Source: Prevotella sp. (GTDB lineage Bacteria > Bacteroidota > Bacteroidia > Bacteroidales > Bacteroidaceae). Taken from it: 64,000 nt of DNA. The notes under the pieces were generated by a model. It had not been told where the DNA came from, ran no database searches, and saw only the letters and a list, made by a program, of their open reading frames with translations. This document shows positions 18,200-29,126 of the stretch, piece by piece. Position 1 is the first letter of the stretch; each line of letters opens with the position of its first letter. A program made the position numbers and the translations under genes. The stretch spans positions 62,001 to 126,000 of the forward strand of contig JAFZSL010000031.1 of assembly GCA_017619375.1 (NCBI GenBank). Direction: 5' to 3'.

Positions 18200-19783
18200 T
18201 TACTTAAATTGTCCGGCGATATCAGCCATAACAGCTTCAATGACCTTGGAGGTGTCATCATCGATGACGCCGCTTCCAAGTTTTTCAAGCACCTCTTGCT
18301 GAGAGGACCTCATCTTCTCAAGGAAGAGGTCTTGGCATCTCCTCACCTCTGTGACAGGCACGTCAGCCATGAGTCCCCTTGTTCCGCAATAGAGTATGGC
18401 GATTTGCTCACCAACGGGCATGGGGCTGTATTGCGGCTGAATAAGCAGTTGGTTGTTCTTTCGTCCCCTATCAAGAGTCATGGCCGTGACGGCGTCCATG
18501 TCACTGGAGAATTTGGAGAAGGCCTCCAACTCCCTGTATTGAGCCATATCGATTTTTAGCGTACCAGCCACCTTTTTCATACTCTTGATTTGTGCGGAAC
18601 CACCGACACGGCTCACGGAGATACCCACGTTGATGGCGGGTCTGAAGCCTTGATTGAAAAGGTCGCTCTCAAGGTAGATCTGCCCGTCGGTGATGGAGAT
18701 GACGTTGGTGGGGATGTATGCAGAAACGTCGCCAGCCTGTGTCTCGATGATGGGAAGCGCGGTGAGTGATCCTCCACCCTTGACATGGCCTTTCATGCAT
18801 TCCGGCAGGTCGTTCATGGCCTCTGCCACCTCTTGCTGGTCGTTGATTCTCGCAGCCCTTTCCAGCAATCTGCTGTGGAGGTAGAACACGTCGCCAGGAT
18901 AGGCCTCGCGCCCGGATGGTCTTCTCAGGATGAGCGACACTTCACGATAGGCTACAGCCTGTTTGGAGAGGTCGTCATATACGACAAGCGCAGACTCTCC
19001 CCTGTCCCTGAAATACTCACCAATGGCGGCTCCTGCAAAAGGAGCGTAGTATTGCATGGCAGCAGGGTCGGCCGCAGTTGCGGAGACGACGATGGTGTAT
19101 GGCATGGCGCCGTGCTCCTTGAGGTTTTGCACGAGTGCAGCCACGGTGGATGCTTTTTGTCCGATGGCGACATAGATGCAATACACGGGTTTTCCCGCCT
19201 CGTAGAAGCTCTTTTGATTGATGATGGTGTCCACGGCGATGGCGGTTTTACCCGTCTGTCGGTCACCGATGATGAGTTCTCGCTGTCCTCTTCCGATGGG
19301 GATCATGGAGTCGACGGCCTTGAGTCCTGTTTGCAGTGGCTCTTTCACCGGCTGTCTGAAGATGACGCCAGGTGCCTTTCTGTCGAGCGGCATTTCAAAG
19401 GCGTTGGAGAGGTCTATGTCTCCTTTTCCGTCAATAGCCTGTCCCAATGGGTTGATGACACGTCCGAGCATGTTGTCGTTGACGCGGATGGACGCGATGC
19501 GTTTCGTCCTTTTGGCCACCATGCCCTCCTTGATGCCGGAGGTCGTGCCCAAGAGCACGCATCCCACGTTGTCCTCCTCGAGGTTCATGACGATGGCCAT
19601 TGTGCCGTTCTCAAATTCGAGGAGTTCATTGGCCTCCGCGTTTCTAAGTCCGTAAATGCGCGCCACACCGTCGCTCACTTCGAGCACCGTTCCCACCTCG
19701 TCAAACTCCTCATTGTTGCTGATGCCTCTGAGTTGCTGCAAGAGCACTTCTGAAACTTCGCTTGGTTTTATTTTGTCAGACAT
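18200..19783 (-). CDS. atpA: ATP synthase F1 subunit alpha
   Basis: The 527-residue non-catalytic nucleotide-binding subunit has Walker [11 protein letters not shown] near residue 173 and the downstream block [31 protein letters not shown], including the Arg finger region ([12 protein letters not shown]). The start was set at the Met of [10 protein letters not shown] (19783), since the longer open frame would add 23 atypical residues. It is followed 9 bp later by atpG and preceded by atpH after 107 bp. Confidence 0.97.
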   Translation of the reverse strand: MSDKIKPSEVSEVLLQQLRGISNNEEFDEVGTVLEVSDGVARIYGLRNAEANELLEFENGTMAIVMNLEEDNVGCVLLGTTSGIKEGMVAKRTKRIASIRVNDNMLGRVINPLGQAIDGKGDIDLSNAFEMPLDRKAPGVIFRQPVKEPLQTGLKAVDSMIPIGRGQRELIIGDRQTGKTAIAVDTIINQKSFYEAGKPVYCIYVAIGQKASTVAALVQNLKEHGAMPYTIVVSATAADPAAMQYYAPFAGAAIGEYFRDRGESALVVYDDLSKQAVAYREVSLILRRPSGREAYPGDVFYLHSRLLERAARINDQQEVAEAMNDLPECMKGHVKGGGSLTALPIIETQAGDVSAYIPTNVISITDGQIYLESDLFNQGFRPAINVGISVSRVGGSAQIKSMKKVAGTLKIDMAQYRELEAFSKFSSDMDAVTAMTLDRGRKNNQLLIQPQYSPMPVGEQIAILYCGTRGLMADVPVTEVRRCQDLFLEKMRSSQQEVLEKLGSGVIDDDTSKVIEAVMADIAGQFK

Positions 19784-19890
19784 TGTTCGTTTACGGTTTT
19801 CTGTTGTAGTGCCAGGCAAGTGGGAGCCTTTGTGTTTTCGGGCGGTCAACACCCACCCCGTTGGCTTCCACTCTTGCCAGCCAAGTTATT

Positions 19891-20436
19891 TTACTTACAT
19901 AACTGTGCCAGGATGGTTCTCAGCTGGTTCTGGATGCTGGCGTCCAACCTGTATGTGTCATACTCGAGGATGTATCCCCCGATGATTTCGGGGTTCACCT
20001 CGGTTTGAAACTCCACAGTTCCATTAGTTCTGCTCTCCACCTTCTGCCTCATCTTCTTCTCAATGAGAGGCGTGACAGGCACGGCGGTGATGAGCCTTCC
20101 CCGCGTGATGTTGTATTGCTTTCTGTAGAGTGTGGTGTAGGAAGCAGCCATGAAATGGATGTTGCTCTCCCTGTCCTCTGAAAGCACAAGTTGTATGAAC
20201 CTCTCGGTGAGAGGCGTCACTCCTCCACCACAAGCGGTGACGAGGAGACTCTTTTTCTTGTCTTTCGCGAGCATGGGATTGTCGATCGTGAACCTGAGTT
20301 CAGGCACCTTGATGAAACTCTGTACGAGCGTGGTCATCTCTTGGTAGACCTGTTTCTCAATGTTCAGCTCGGTAGCGCTTTTCAGCAGCGCCCTTGCATA
20401 ACGTACCGATATGACACCTGTCTCCATGGCTATCAT
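19891..20436 (-). CDS. atpH: ATP synthase F1 subunit delta (OSCP)
   Basis: This 181-residue peripheral-stalk subunit ties subunit b to the top of F1. It shows the family's N-terminal helical bundle opening (SVRYARALLKSATELN) and the C-terminal signature VESRTNGTVEFQTEVNPEIIGGYILEYDTYRLDASIQNQL. Its ATG overlaps the atpF stop by 4 bp (ATGA), indicating translational coupling. Confidence 0.93.
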   Translation of the reverse strand: MIAMETGVISVRYARALLKSATELNIEKQVYQEMTTLVQSFIKVPELRFTIDNPMLAKDKKKSLLVTACGGGVTPLTERFIQLVLSEDRESNIHFMAASYTTLYRKQYNITRGRLITAVPVTPLIEKKMRQKVESRTNGTVEFQTEVNPEIIGGYILEYDTYRLDASIQNQLRTILAQLCK

Positions 20437-20933
20437 TTCTTAGCATTGTCTACAGCAACCTCATCAAGCAGTCTGTCAATGAAATCCATCTGCGCCTTGT
20501 CGGTAGAGAGTTTCTCTCTGAGCACCTTCTCGGCAATTTTCACAGAGAGCTGTGCCACCTGCGTTCTGATGTCGCTCATGGCGTTCACCCTCTCGTTCTC
20601 TGCTTCAGCCTTGGCTTCAGAGATGATACGTGCCCCATCAGCCTTGGCCTTGTCTTGAGCCTTGGCCACGATGGTGTCACGTGTGTCGGCCGCCTCCTTG
20701 AGGATGCGTGCCTGCTCTCCTCTCGCTTCTTGCAGGATGGATTCACCTTCTTGTTGTATGTTGGCGAGCTTATCGTTGGCCTCATGCGCCTTCCTGAGAC
20801 TGTCATCGATGAAAGCCTTCCTCTCCTTCACCATGTTGGTGATGACAGGGAAGCCCCACTTCCACAAGATGAACAGTACCACGAAAAAGGTGATGGTCAT
20901 CCAGAATAGCAAGCCGGTACTCGGGGTCAACAT
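20433..20933 (-). CDS. atpF: ATP synthase Fo subunit b
   Basis: The 166-residue peripheral-stalk subunit has one N-terminal membrane helix (LLFWMTITFFVVLFILWKWG) followed by a long charged coiled coil rich in Ala/Lys/Glu, as expected. It overlaps atpH by 4 bp and lies 45 bp after atpE. Confidence 0.95.
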   Translation of the reverse strand: MLTPSTGLLFWMTITFFVVLFILWKWGFPVITNMVKERKAFIDDSLRKAHEANDKLANIQQEGESILQEARGEQARILKEAADTRDTIVAKAQDKAKADGARIISEAKAEAENERVNAMSDIRTQVAQLSVKIAEKVLREKLSTDKAQMDFIDRLLDEVAVDNAKK

Positions 20934-20978
20934 ACGCTTGAACTAGATTGAGTTGTCAAGAAAGGAGTATTCTGCTGA

Positions 20979-21218
20979 TTATCCCACACAGAGGAACGCA
21001 ATCACGGCAGCGAAGAGTGCAACACCCTCGATGAGTGCTGCTGCCACGATCATGTTGGTGAAGAGTTTGTTCATGACTTCAGGCTGCCTTGCCATGGCGT
21101 CCATGGCCTGACCACCGATTCTTCCGATGCCGATGCCGGCACCGATTGCTGCGAGACCTGCACCTACTGCGGCGCCGAACTTTGCAATGCCTTCTACTGC
21201 TAATAATGTTGAAATCAT
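20979..21218 (-). CDS. atpE: ATP synthase Fo subunit c
   Basis: The 79-residue hairpin proteolipid has two membrane helices, the polar loop ARQPE and the ion-binding Glu in ALIEGVALF. The residue after the Glu is Gly, not the Ser/Thr seen in classical Na+-binding c-rings, and no helix-1 Gln ligand is evident. This favours H+ coupling (inference from known ligand sets). It is very Gly/Ala-rich in helix 1 (GAGLAAIGAGIGIG). Confidence 0.96.
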   Translation of the reverse strand: MISTLLAVEGIAKFGAAVGAGLAAIGAGIGIGRIGGQAMDAMARQPEVMNKLFTNMIVAAALIEGVALFAAVIAFLCVG

Positions 21219-21304
21219 AATTTTAAAATTTTAAGTTGTTGAAATTATTGTTTTTTGCTTGTTTCTTGATTTTAAGAGATTTAAGGACCTTAAGTCCCTG
21301 TCAC

Positions 21305-22387
21305 CTACTCATGTTCCTCCGGCACATGCCTTGCCAGTCCAATGAAGATGGCGCTGAGCATTGTGAACACCATAGCCTGGATGAAGCAGACAAGGACCTC
21401 AAGCGTAGACATGAAGACACTCATGATGACGCTGACGGCACTCATGCCCAGAAAGACGCCTACCGGTTTAGCAGCGACGAGGAAGATGATGCACACGAGT
21501 GAAATAGCGATGGCATGCCCCGCCATGATGTTTGCAAAGAGACGAATCATCAAGGCAAACGGCTTGGTGAAGATGCCCACGAACTCGATGGCAGGAATGA
21601 GCGGGAAAGCCTTGAGTGCCAATGGCACATCCGGCCAGAAGATGTCTTTCCAATAATGCTTGTTTCCGCTGAACTGCACGATGACGAAAGTACAGAGGGC
21701 GAGGAAGAATGTGACTGCGATATTGCCGGTGACGTTGCCACCTCCCGGCGGGAATGGAATGAGTCCCATGATGTTGCAGGTGAAGATGAAGAAGAAGCAG
21801 GTGAGGAGGTATGGGCAATATTTCTCATATCCCTTCCCCACTCCTGGCTTGATGATGTCTTCGACAACATACATCACCAACATCTCGATGAATCCAGTGA
21901 ATCCTCCGGGCGCCTCGTCGCTGGCCTTATGTTTCCTGTACCATCTTGCAGGTATGAGGATGCACAAGAGAAGGACGATGACACTGATGAACATGGTGGC
22001 CACAGTCTTGGTGATGGAGATGTCGAAAGGCCTTTTCTCCTCTCCTCCAACCAATTCCACGATTTTCCCCTCGTTGTCACCCTTTGTGGCGATGGCGAGT
22101 TGATGAGGGCCCATCCTGTATCCGTCGGCATCGGGTTCCTCCTCGAATTTGGAGCTGCAGAACACATGCCACCCCGTAGAGCTGTGGACTATGATGGGAA
22201 GGTGGATGATGAACGGTGTGTTTCCGAAATTGGTGACATGCCATTCATAGGAGTCCTTGATATGTTCAAGCACGATGTGCGAGATGTCAAGTTTCTCCTC
22301 TTCTCCCTCCTTCACCTCTGCTTTTTGGCAGCTTGAAGCCGTCCAAAGCAACAGTGCGAAGCATAGTAGATGTTTGATATATTTCAT
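21305..22387 (-). CDS. atpB: ATP synthase Fo subunit a with periplasmic N-terminal domain
   Basis: The 360-residue stator subunit forms the ion half-channels. The membrane part has FALMIRLFANIMAGHAIAI, which contains the essential Arg, and the last helix VCFIQAMVFTMLSAIFIGLA. An N-terminal extension of ~120 residues precedes the first core helix. It starts with a signal that looks like a lipoprotein signal (MKYIKHLLCFALLLWTASSC) and continues with a soluble acidic domain. Extended subunit a is known in Bacteroidota; whether Cys20 is acylated is not known to me. It follows the small membrane gene after 6 bp. Confidence 0.95.
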   Translation of the reverse strand: MKYIKHLLCFALLLWTASSCQKAEVKEGEEEKLDISHIVLEHIKDSYEWHVTNFGNTPFIIHLPIIVHSSTGWHVFCSSKFEEEPDADGYRMGPHQLAIATKGDNEGKIVELVGGEEKRPFDISITKTVATMFISVIVLLLCILIPARWYRKHKASDEAPGGFTGFIEMLVMYVVEDIIKPGVGKGYEKYCPYLLTCFFFIFTCNIMGLIPFPPGGGNVTGNIAVTFFLALCTFVIVQFSGNKHYWKDIFWPDVPLALKAFPLIPAIEFVGIFTKPFALMIRLFANIMAGHAIAISLVCIIFLVAAKPVGVFLGMSAVSVIMSVFMSTLEVLVCFIQAMVFTMLSAIFIGLARHVPEEHE

Positions 22388-22393
22388 TATTAT

Positions 22394-22666
22394 TCAATGT
22401 TTTAATATAAGAGTGACAGCAATCATCGCCAAATATAGCACGACAACGAGCGCCGCGAAATGGATGGAGGCAGTCCTGTCTTTGGAGAACAACACATAGA
22501 CTCCAACCAGCGTGAGCGAAAGCAAGAACCTGATGGCCACCATGATGAAATGGAACCTCACCAAGTTGTCGGGTGAAACGCTCTCCACCATCCTCACCCC
22601 CTTGACATATACCACCGTCAGCGTAGTGTATAGCATCACGGCGGCAAAGACCAACCAAGGGTTCAT
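22394..22666 (-). CDS. small membrane protein inside the atp operon
   Basis: The 90-residue product has three hydrophobic segments (residues ~3-20, ~38-60, ~68-88) with short charged loops. It starts in an ATGA overlap with the preceding gene and ends 6 bp before atpB, so it is translated with the operon. Position and size fit the uncharacterised genes next to atpB in Bacteroidota. An AtpI-like role in Fo assembly is possible by position only; I see no AtpI motif. Confidence 0.65.
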   Translation of the reverse strand: MNPWLVFAAVMLYTTLTVVYVKGVRMVESVSPDNLVRFHFIMVAIRFLLSLTLVGVYVLFSKDRTASIHFAALVVVLYLAMIAVTLILKH

Positions 22667-23085
22667 TCCTCTTTCAGTTGTGCTTTCGTCACCTTCACCA
22701 TGTAGACGGCATCGAGCACGTCGAGCAGGATGAAATAGGTGGCGAAGAGCAAGATGAACGGCATCATCTGCCTGCCTCGCTGTCCTGTGAGTGCCATGTA
22801 AGCGGCAATGATGGCGACTGCCGACAGAAGTCTGGCGGTGGCATAGACCAAGAACGCCCTCATGGCGTTATTTCCGCCGTTGCCTTCCACTTTCTTGAGC
22901 AGCAAGGTGAACCAAATGGAAAAAAGCATGGAGAACAGCACGCCAATGGCGATATGTTCAGCTTTTACTTGCAGTAACCATGTCTGCATGGCGAAGAGCG
23001 TCATCAATGTAATGCCCGCCATGAGCCATATGGCCCTTTTCCAGTATGCCTTGTGGCATGTTCCGGCCCTGCCGACCTTTCTCAT
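22663..23085 (-). CDS. membrane protein between atpC and atpB (AtpI position)
   Basis: The 140-residue product has four hydrophobic helices (about residues 17-37, 43-64, 77-98 and 106-130) and a charged C-terminus KVTKAQLKEE. The start at 23085 gives a 4-bp ATGA overlap with atpC; an ATG at 23100 is the longer alternative. Four helices and this operon place make it a candidate functional equivalent of AtpI, which helps assemble the c-ring. Sequence support is weak. Confidence 0.6.
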   Translation of the reverse strand: MRKVGRAGTCHKAYWKRAIWLMAGITLMTLFAMQTWLLQVKAEHIAIGVLFSMLFSIWFTLLLKKVEGNGGNNAMRAFLVYATARLLSAVAIIAAYMALTGQRGRQMMPFILLFATYFILLDVLDAVYMVKVTKAQLKEE

Positions 23086-23329
23086 AGCACCTCCACGCAA
23101 AGGCTCACTTTGTTTTTCTGCACCTCGACGAACCCGCCATTGATGGAGAGTTGGTGCCTGCCTTCCGCATCGTCATACTCCACGGTGCCTTTCTGCAAGG
23201 CAGAGATGATGGGAGCGTGATTGTTGAGAATCTCGAAATTTCCAAGAATCCCGGGCACTTTCACACTTTCCACCTCCCCGTCGAAGGCGATGCTTTCCGG
23301 CGAAACGATCCTGAGTCTTAGCATGGCCA

Positions 23330-23330
<1 letters not shown>
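23082..23330 (-). CDS. atpC: ATP synthase F1 subunit epsilon
   Basis: The 82-residue rotor subunit contains only the N-terminal beta-sandwich (LRIVSPESIAFDGEVESVKVPGILGNFEILNNHAPIISALQKG). The C-terminal helical hairpin that inhibits ATP hydrolysis in E. coli (total ~138 residues) is absent, as in other Bacteroidota. Its ATG overlaps the atpD stop (TAATG). MLRL two codons later is an alternative start. Confidence 0.95.
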
Positions 23331-24859
<1,529 letters not shown>

Positions 24860-24915
24860 CTATAGTGTTTAGATATTAAATTTAATTCCAAGTGAGCGGT
24901 CTTCCTTGTATTCGG

Positions 24916-24946
24916 CAAATATAGCCATTTTTTCTCAAAGCGCAAG
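24916..24946 (-). promoter_or_regulatory. promoter of the ATP synthase operon
   Basis: The minus strand reads CTTG, 19 bp, then TATATTTG (24923 to 24916), about 60 bp before the atpD start. Confidence 0.55.
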
Positions 24947-24998
24947 CAATCGTGGCAGAATTTTTCATTTTTCCCCCTCATTTGCTCACAGGCATGGC

Positions 24999-25976
24999 TC
25001 ATATGCTCAGCTCGTCGAGTACTTTGATGAGTTTCTTGTCAAAAGGTTTGTCGCTTCTGATAGCCTCCACAAGCGGGACGTACACGATTTCATTGTTTCG
25101 CACGCCCACCATGATGTTTCTCTGTCCCTGGATGATGGCCTCGATAGCTCCCACTCCCGTCCTACTGGCCAGGATGCGGTCATGAGCGGTGGGCCTGCCT
25201 CCCCTTTGGAGGTGTCCGAGGATGGTGACGCGCACGTCGAAGTTGGGGAACTCCTTCCTTACGCGGTCGGCATAGTAGAGTGCGCCGCATTTGGGACTCT
25301 CCGAGACGATGACGATGCAACTTTTCTTCGATTTTCTGATGCCCCTTTCCATGAACCTTGCCAATTGGTCGACTCCTGTCGACTCTTCTGGAATGATGGC
25401 CGCCTCCGCACCACAAGCGATGGCGCTGTTCTGTGCCAGGAAGCCGGCGTCGCGTCCCATCACTTCCACGAAGAAGATTCGTTCATGGCTTTGAGCGGTG
25501 TCCCTGATGCGGTCCACACAGTCCATGATGGTGTTCATCGTGGTGTCGTATCCTATGGTGGAGTCGGTACCATAGAGGTCGTTGTCGATGGTTCCAGGCA
25601 GTCCTATGCAGCACACATCGAATTCCCTTGCAAATTCCATGGCTCCGGTAAGCGAGCCGTTTCCACCAATGACGACGAGCGCATCAATGTTGTGCTTCAC
25701 CATGTTGTCGTATGCTTTCTGCTTTCCTTCCTCAGTGAGGAAATCCTTGCTTCTTGCCGTCTTGAGGATGGTGCCACCCGACATGATGATTCCACTGACA
25801 TTCTCCGTGGTGAAAGGTCTGATTTCATCGTTGATGAGTCCATCATATCCACGATAGACACCCATAATCTTGAAACCGTTGCAGATGCCGGCCCTGGTGA
25901 CGGCACGTATTGCGGCATTCATCCCCGGAGCATCTCCGCCCGAGGTAAGCACTCCAATTGTTTTGATTTTTGCCAT
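24999..25976 (-). CDS. pfkA: 6-phosphofructokinase, ATP-type
   Basis: It phosphorylates fructose 6-phosphate in glycolysis. At 325 residues it has the usual bacterial length. Landmarks are [18 protein letters not shown] at the N-terminus, [10 protein letters not shown] near residue 103, [21 protein letters not shown] near 125 and [10 protein letters not shown] near 165. The Gly in the second position after the GG pair marks ATP rather than pyrophosphate use, by comparison with E. coli Gly104. The neighbouring position is Asn where E. coli has Asp103. No promoter box is obvious in the short gap to nhaD; the gene may have its own leader from 25977 on. Confidence 0.95.
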   Translation of the reverse strand: MAKIKTIGVLTSGGDAPGMNAAIRAVTRAGICNGFKIMGVYRGYDGLINDEIRPFTTENVSGIIMSGGTILKTARSKDFLTEEGKQKAYDNMVKHNIDALVVIGGNGSLTGAMEFAREFDVCCIGLPGTIDNDLYGTDSTIGYDTTMNTIMDCVDRIRDTAQSHERIFFVEVMGRDAGFLAQNSAIACGAEAAIIPEESTGVDQLARFMERGIRKSKKSCIVIVSESPKCGALYYADRVRKEFPNFDVRVTILGHLQRGGRPTAHDRILASRTGVGAIEAIIQGQRNIMVGVRNNEIVYVPLVEAIRSDKPFDKKLIKVLDELSI

Positions 25977-26079
25977 AATAACAGTGGTATTATTATTGTA
26001 AGGTTACAATAAATGTGATTTTTTAACTCTTGTCAGCACGGCATGGGTGGGTCGCCCAAGCGATGGATGCAGCCGAAAC

Positions 26080-27474
26080 TCAAGCCATGAGGTAGGCGAT
26101 GAGCCACAGTGATACTAATCCGACCAGCCCTCCTGCGAGAGCCTTCAGTCCAACGTTCTTGAAATACCATAGCACGGGTATGCGCTCCATCTTGAGCATG
26201 GCAATGCCGCTCATGGAGCCCACGGCGAGAATGTTACCGCCCACTGCAGAGCAATAGGCCACCACCTTCCAATAGGATCCGTTGGTAGCGAACGCATTGG
26301 CGTAGTCGTCGCCCAAGATGGTGTTCTCCACAGGATAGAGGGAGCAGAAACTCAAAGCGGTGGCGAAATTGTCGAGCACGCTGCTGACCAATCCTGTCAC
26401 CACGCCCATCAGCCAAATGCTATGCACATACTCGTCACATCTGTAAGCGAGCCATCTGACCGCTCCCGTCTCCTCGACGACAGCCACGGCGAGCATCATG
26501 CCCATGACGAAGAGCATCATCTGCAGCACGCCATATTGCAGTACCCTTGGCATCCTCCTCTCAATCATCTTGTCCACATTCATCAGTTTGTGGTTGAAGA
26601 TTTCATTGACAATCCACAGCACCGACAATACGCATAGCGCTCCAAGGAAAGGACTCAGTTTGGTGATGTTATGGAAAGTGGGAATGAACCACAATCCACC
26701 AATGCCCACCAGTAGCATGAGCAAGCGTTGCCATACATTGAGGTTGGTGTCGTCGCCTCTGTAAGGCAGTGGTTTCCATGCGATGTCCACCCTTTCCGGC
26801 AACATCCTTCCCAGCAGGAATGTGGGCACCACCCATGCGATGAGGCAAGGCAAAAGGAGGTACATGGAGAAGTTGGTTGCCGTGATGGCACCGATGTTCC
26901 ACAGGAATACACCCGTGGGTGCCCCAATGACGGTGAGCGCCCCTCCCACATTGGCGGCGATGACCACGGCACTGCCATAGATGATGCGGAGTCTCCTTCC
27001 TGATACGAGGTTGCGCACAACGACGAGCATGAGAGCCGTGGTGGTAAGGTTGTCGAGGTTGGCTGATATGACAAAGGTGAGGGTCCCCACCGACCACAGC
27101 AGTTTCCTGCTCTTGCGTGTCCTCACCAATGGTGTGAGGAAATCGAAACAGCCGTTGTTGTTGAGGATTTCAACGATGGTCATGGTAGCGAGGAGGAAGA
27201 GCACGATTTCCGCGGCACTTCCCACGTACTTGAGGAAGATGTTTTGAGCAATGTATTGCTTGACCGCAGTACTTGTAGCGATAGCTCCGTTGAGGAAATC
27301 GACATAATCACCCTGATGCTCACTCATGACGAAATCAGTGCCATAACAGATGTACAAAACCCATCCTATCGTGCCTGCGAAAATGGCCACAGCCGCCTTG
27401 TTGATGTTGGTCAACTGTTCGGTGGCGATCAACACGAGGCTTACGAGAAATATGGCAACGATGATAAGTGTCAT
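26080..27474 (-). CDS. nhaD: NhaD-type Na+/H+ antiporter
   Basis: The 464-residue inner-membrane protein of the ion transporter superfamily exports Na+ (and Li+) in exchange for protons. Twelve or so hydrophobic segments are visible. Conserved charged positions lie inside helices: SANLDNLTTTALMLVVVRNLV near residue 138 and VSSVLDNFATALSFCSLYP near 360, the two inverted half-repeats of the family. It fits with the proton-type ATP synthase nearby in running Na+ homeostasis. Its own promoter lies at 27513-27544. Confidence 0.9.
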   Translation of the reverse strand: MTLIIVAIFLVSLVLIATEQLTNINKAAVAIFAGTIGWVLYICYGTDFVMSEHQGDYVDFLNGAIATSTAVKQYIAQNIFLKYVGSAAEIVLFLLATMTIVEILNNNGCFDFLTPLVRTRKSRKLLWSVGTLTFVISANLDNLTTTALMLVVVRNLVSGRRLRIIYGSAVVIAANVGGALTVIGAPTGVFLWNIGAITATNFSMYLLLPCLIAWVVPTFLLGRMLPERVDIAWKPLPYRGDDTNLNVWQRLLMLLVGIGGLWFIPTFHNITKLSPFLGALCVLSVLWIVNEIFNHKLMNVDKMIERRMPRVLQYGVLQMMLFVMGMMLAVAVVEETGAVRWLAYRCDEYVHSIWLMGVVTGLVSSVLDNFATALSFCSLYPVENTILGDDYANAFATNGSYWKVVAYCSAVGGNILAVGSMSGIAMLKMERIPVLWYFKNVGLKALAGGLVGLVSLWLIAYLMA

Positions 27475-27512
27475 ATATGTTTGTTTTTCACTATTAAACT
27501 ACTCCCAGAATG

Positions 27513-27544
27513 CAAAGTTAGGCAAAAACTTGCCAACTAACAAG
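27513..27544 (-). promoter_or_regulatory. promoter of nhaD
   Basis: The minus strand reads CTTG (27544-27541), 20 bp, then TAACTTTG (27520-27513), 39 bp before the ATG. Confidence 0.55.
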
Positions 27545-27572
27545 TTTTTTTCACTTTTTCTAAGAGGCGAAA

Positions 27573-27590
27573 GGAGAAAACAGGAGGATA
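27573..27590. repeat. intergenic GGAGA-AACAGGAGG element (copy 1)
   Basis: GGAGAAAACAGGAGG resembles the longer copies at 45131-45155 and 54033-54057. It lies just outside a gene end. Confidence 0.35.
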
Positions 27591-27607
27591 TGGTAGGTGA
27601 TGGGGTT

Positions 27608-28285
27608 CTAAAGAAGGGCTGAAGCAAGGTCTCTCCACAAGTTATCTTGGGGTATGGGAGCCTCTACGGATATGAGTTGGTGTGATACGGGATGCTCAAA
27701 CTCCACCTTTCTCGCCATGAGGGAGATGCTGCCATCGGGGTTAGAACGTCTTGCACCATATTTGAGGTCACCCTTGATGGGACACCCTATGGCGGCGAGC
27801 TGGCATCTGATTTGATGGTGTCTTCCGGTAAGCAGTTCCACTTCGAGGAGCACATACCTGTCAGAGGCAGCGATGGTCTGATAGTTGAGCACGGCCTTTT
27901 TCGCTCCAGGTTTCTCCTTGTTGTGCATGTAACTTTTGTTCTGCTTTTCGTTGCGTGTCATCCACCCCTCTATGGTGCCACTCACCGGGTTTGGGCGTTG
28001 TTGGGTGATGGCCCAATAGGTCTTGTGCACCTTCCCTTCCTTGAACATGTCGTTGAGCCTGGTGAGCGCCTTGCTGGTTTTGGCGAAAACGACGACACCG
28101 GAAACCGGCCGGTCCAAACGATGTACGACCCCGAGGAAGACATTGCCGGGTTTGGCATACCTTCGCTTGATGTCATCTTTCACTTTCTCTGAAAGAGGCG
28201 TGTCGCCTGTCTTGTCGCCCTGCACGATCTCACCGCTTTCCTTGTTGACGATGATGATGTGGTTGTCTTCGTATAGGATGGTCAT
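27608..28285 (-). CDS. RluA-family RNA pseudouridine synthase
   Basis: The 225-residue enzyme converts uridine to pseudouridine in rRNA or tRNA. The catalytic motif HRLDRPVSGVVVFAKT (Asp of HRLD) lies near residue 47, followed by KTYWAI, LLTGRHHQIRCQLAAIGCPIKGDLKYG and a C-terminal HPVSHQLISVEAPIP. It lacks the N-terminal S4 domain of RluC/RluD, so it resembles short RluA/TruC-like members. The start at 28285 (MTILYEDNHIIIVNK) was chosen because upstream codons overlap fabG on the same strand. The gap to fabG is 74 bp. The target base is not predictable here. Confidence 0.88.
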   Translation of the reverse strand: MTILYEDNHIIIVNKESGEIVQGDKTGDTPLSEKVKDDIKRRYAKPGNVFLGVVHRLDRPVSGVVVFAKTSKALTRLNDMFKEGKVHKTYWAITQQRPNPVSGTIEGWMTRNEKQNKSYMHNKEKPGAKKAVLNYQTIAASDRYVLLEVELLTGRHHQIRCQLAAIGCPIKGDLKYGARRSNPDGSISLMARKVEFEHPVSHQLISVEAPIPQDNLWRDLASALL

Positions 28286-28359
28286 ATGTGGATGCTTGTA
28301 TGAAATGTTTCGAGGTTCGCCCCTGCCATCCGGCAAAGAGCGAACCTCGAGTGTTGGTG

Positions 28360-29106
28360 TCACATGTTCATTCCGCCATCCACCTGGATGACCTGCCCTG
28401 TGACATATGAAGACAGGTCGCTTGCGAGGAAAGTGGCCACGTTGGCGATGTCGTCCACAGTGCCACCCCTTCTGAGGGGGATTTTTGCTATCCATTCCTT
28501 GCGTATGTCTTCAGGGAGTTGTGCCGTCATGGCCGTTTCGATGAATCCCGGGGCGATGGCGTTTGCCCTGACGCCCCTGCTGCCCATCTCCTGTCCGATG
28601 CTCTTGGCGAGAGCGATGAGTCCAGCCTTTGATGCAGCGTAATTGCATTGGCCGGCATTTCCATGGACGCCAACGACGGAAGACATGTTGATGATGGACC
28701 CGCCACGCTGCCTCATCATGATGGGCGTACAGGCATGTATGAAATTGAATGCCGACTTGAGGTTGACGTTGATGACAGCATCCCATTGCTGTTCTGTCAT
28801 CCTGAGCATCAATCCGTCCTTGGTGATGCCGGCATTGTTGACAAGGATGTCTATCCTACCGAAATCTGCTTGAATCTGTTTCACCACTTCCTCTGTCTGT
28901 GCATAGTCGGCAGCGTTGCTGGCATAGCCTTTTGCCTTTACTCCCTTGGCAGCAATCTCCGCCTCGGTGGCCTTTCCGTTTTCATCGATGACGAGGTCGG
29001 TGAAGGCGATGTCAGCACCCTCTTCCGCAAATTTCAACGCGATAGCCTTTCCAATACCGCGTGCCGCACCCGTGATGAGCGCGGTCTTTCCTTTCAATAA
29101 ATCCAT
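28360..29106 (-). CDS. fabG: 3-oxoacyl-[acyl-carrier-protein] reductase
   Basis: The NADPH-dependent reduction of 3-oxoacyl-ACP belongs to fatty acid elongation. The 248-residue short-chain dehydrogenase shows the cofactor loop TGAARGIGKA near residue 12, NNAG near 89, catalytic Ser in IINMSSVVG and YAASKAG near 154-160, and the FabG-type end SYVTGQVIQVDGGMNM. Length and motifs match FabG closely. The gene starts 20 bp after the TetR-family regulator and is probably in one operon with it, which hints that the regulator senses a fatty acid-related signal (inference). Confidence 0.92.
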   Translation of the reverse strand: MDLLKGKTALITGAARGIGKAIALKFAEEGADIAFTDLVIDENGKATEAEIAAKGVKAKGYASNAADYAQTEEVVKQIQADFGRIDILVNNAGITKDGLMLRMTEQQWDAVINVNLKSAFNFIHACTPIMMRQRGGSIINMSSVVGVHGNAGQCNYAASKAGLIALAKSIGQEMGSRGVRANAIAPGFIETAMTAQLPEDIRKEWIAKIPLRRGGTVDDIANVATFLASDLSSYVTGQVIQVDGGMNM

Positions 29107-29126
29107 AGAATAAATAAGTTAAAACG

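Noticed and set aside
28286-28495. N-terminal extension of the pseudouridine synthase
   Set aside because: It overlaps the fabG 3' end in another frame and has no family-like sequence.
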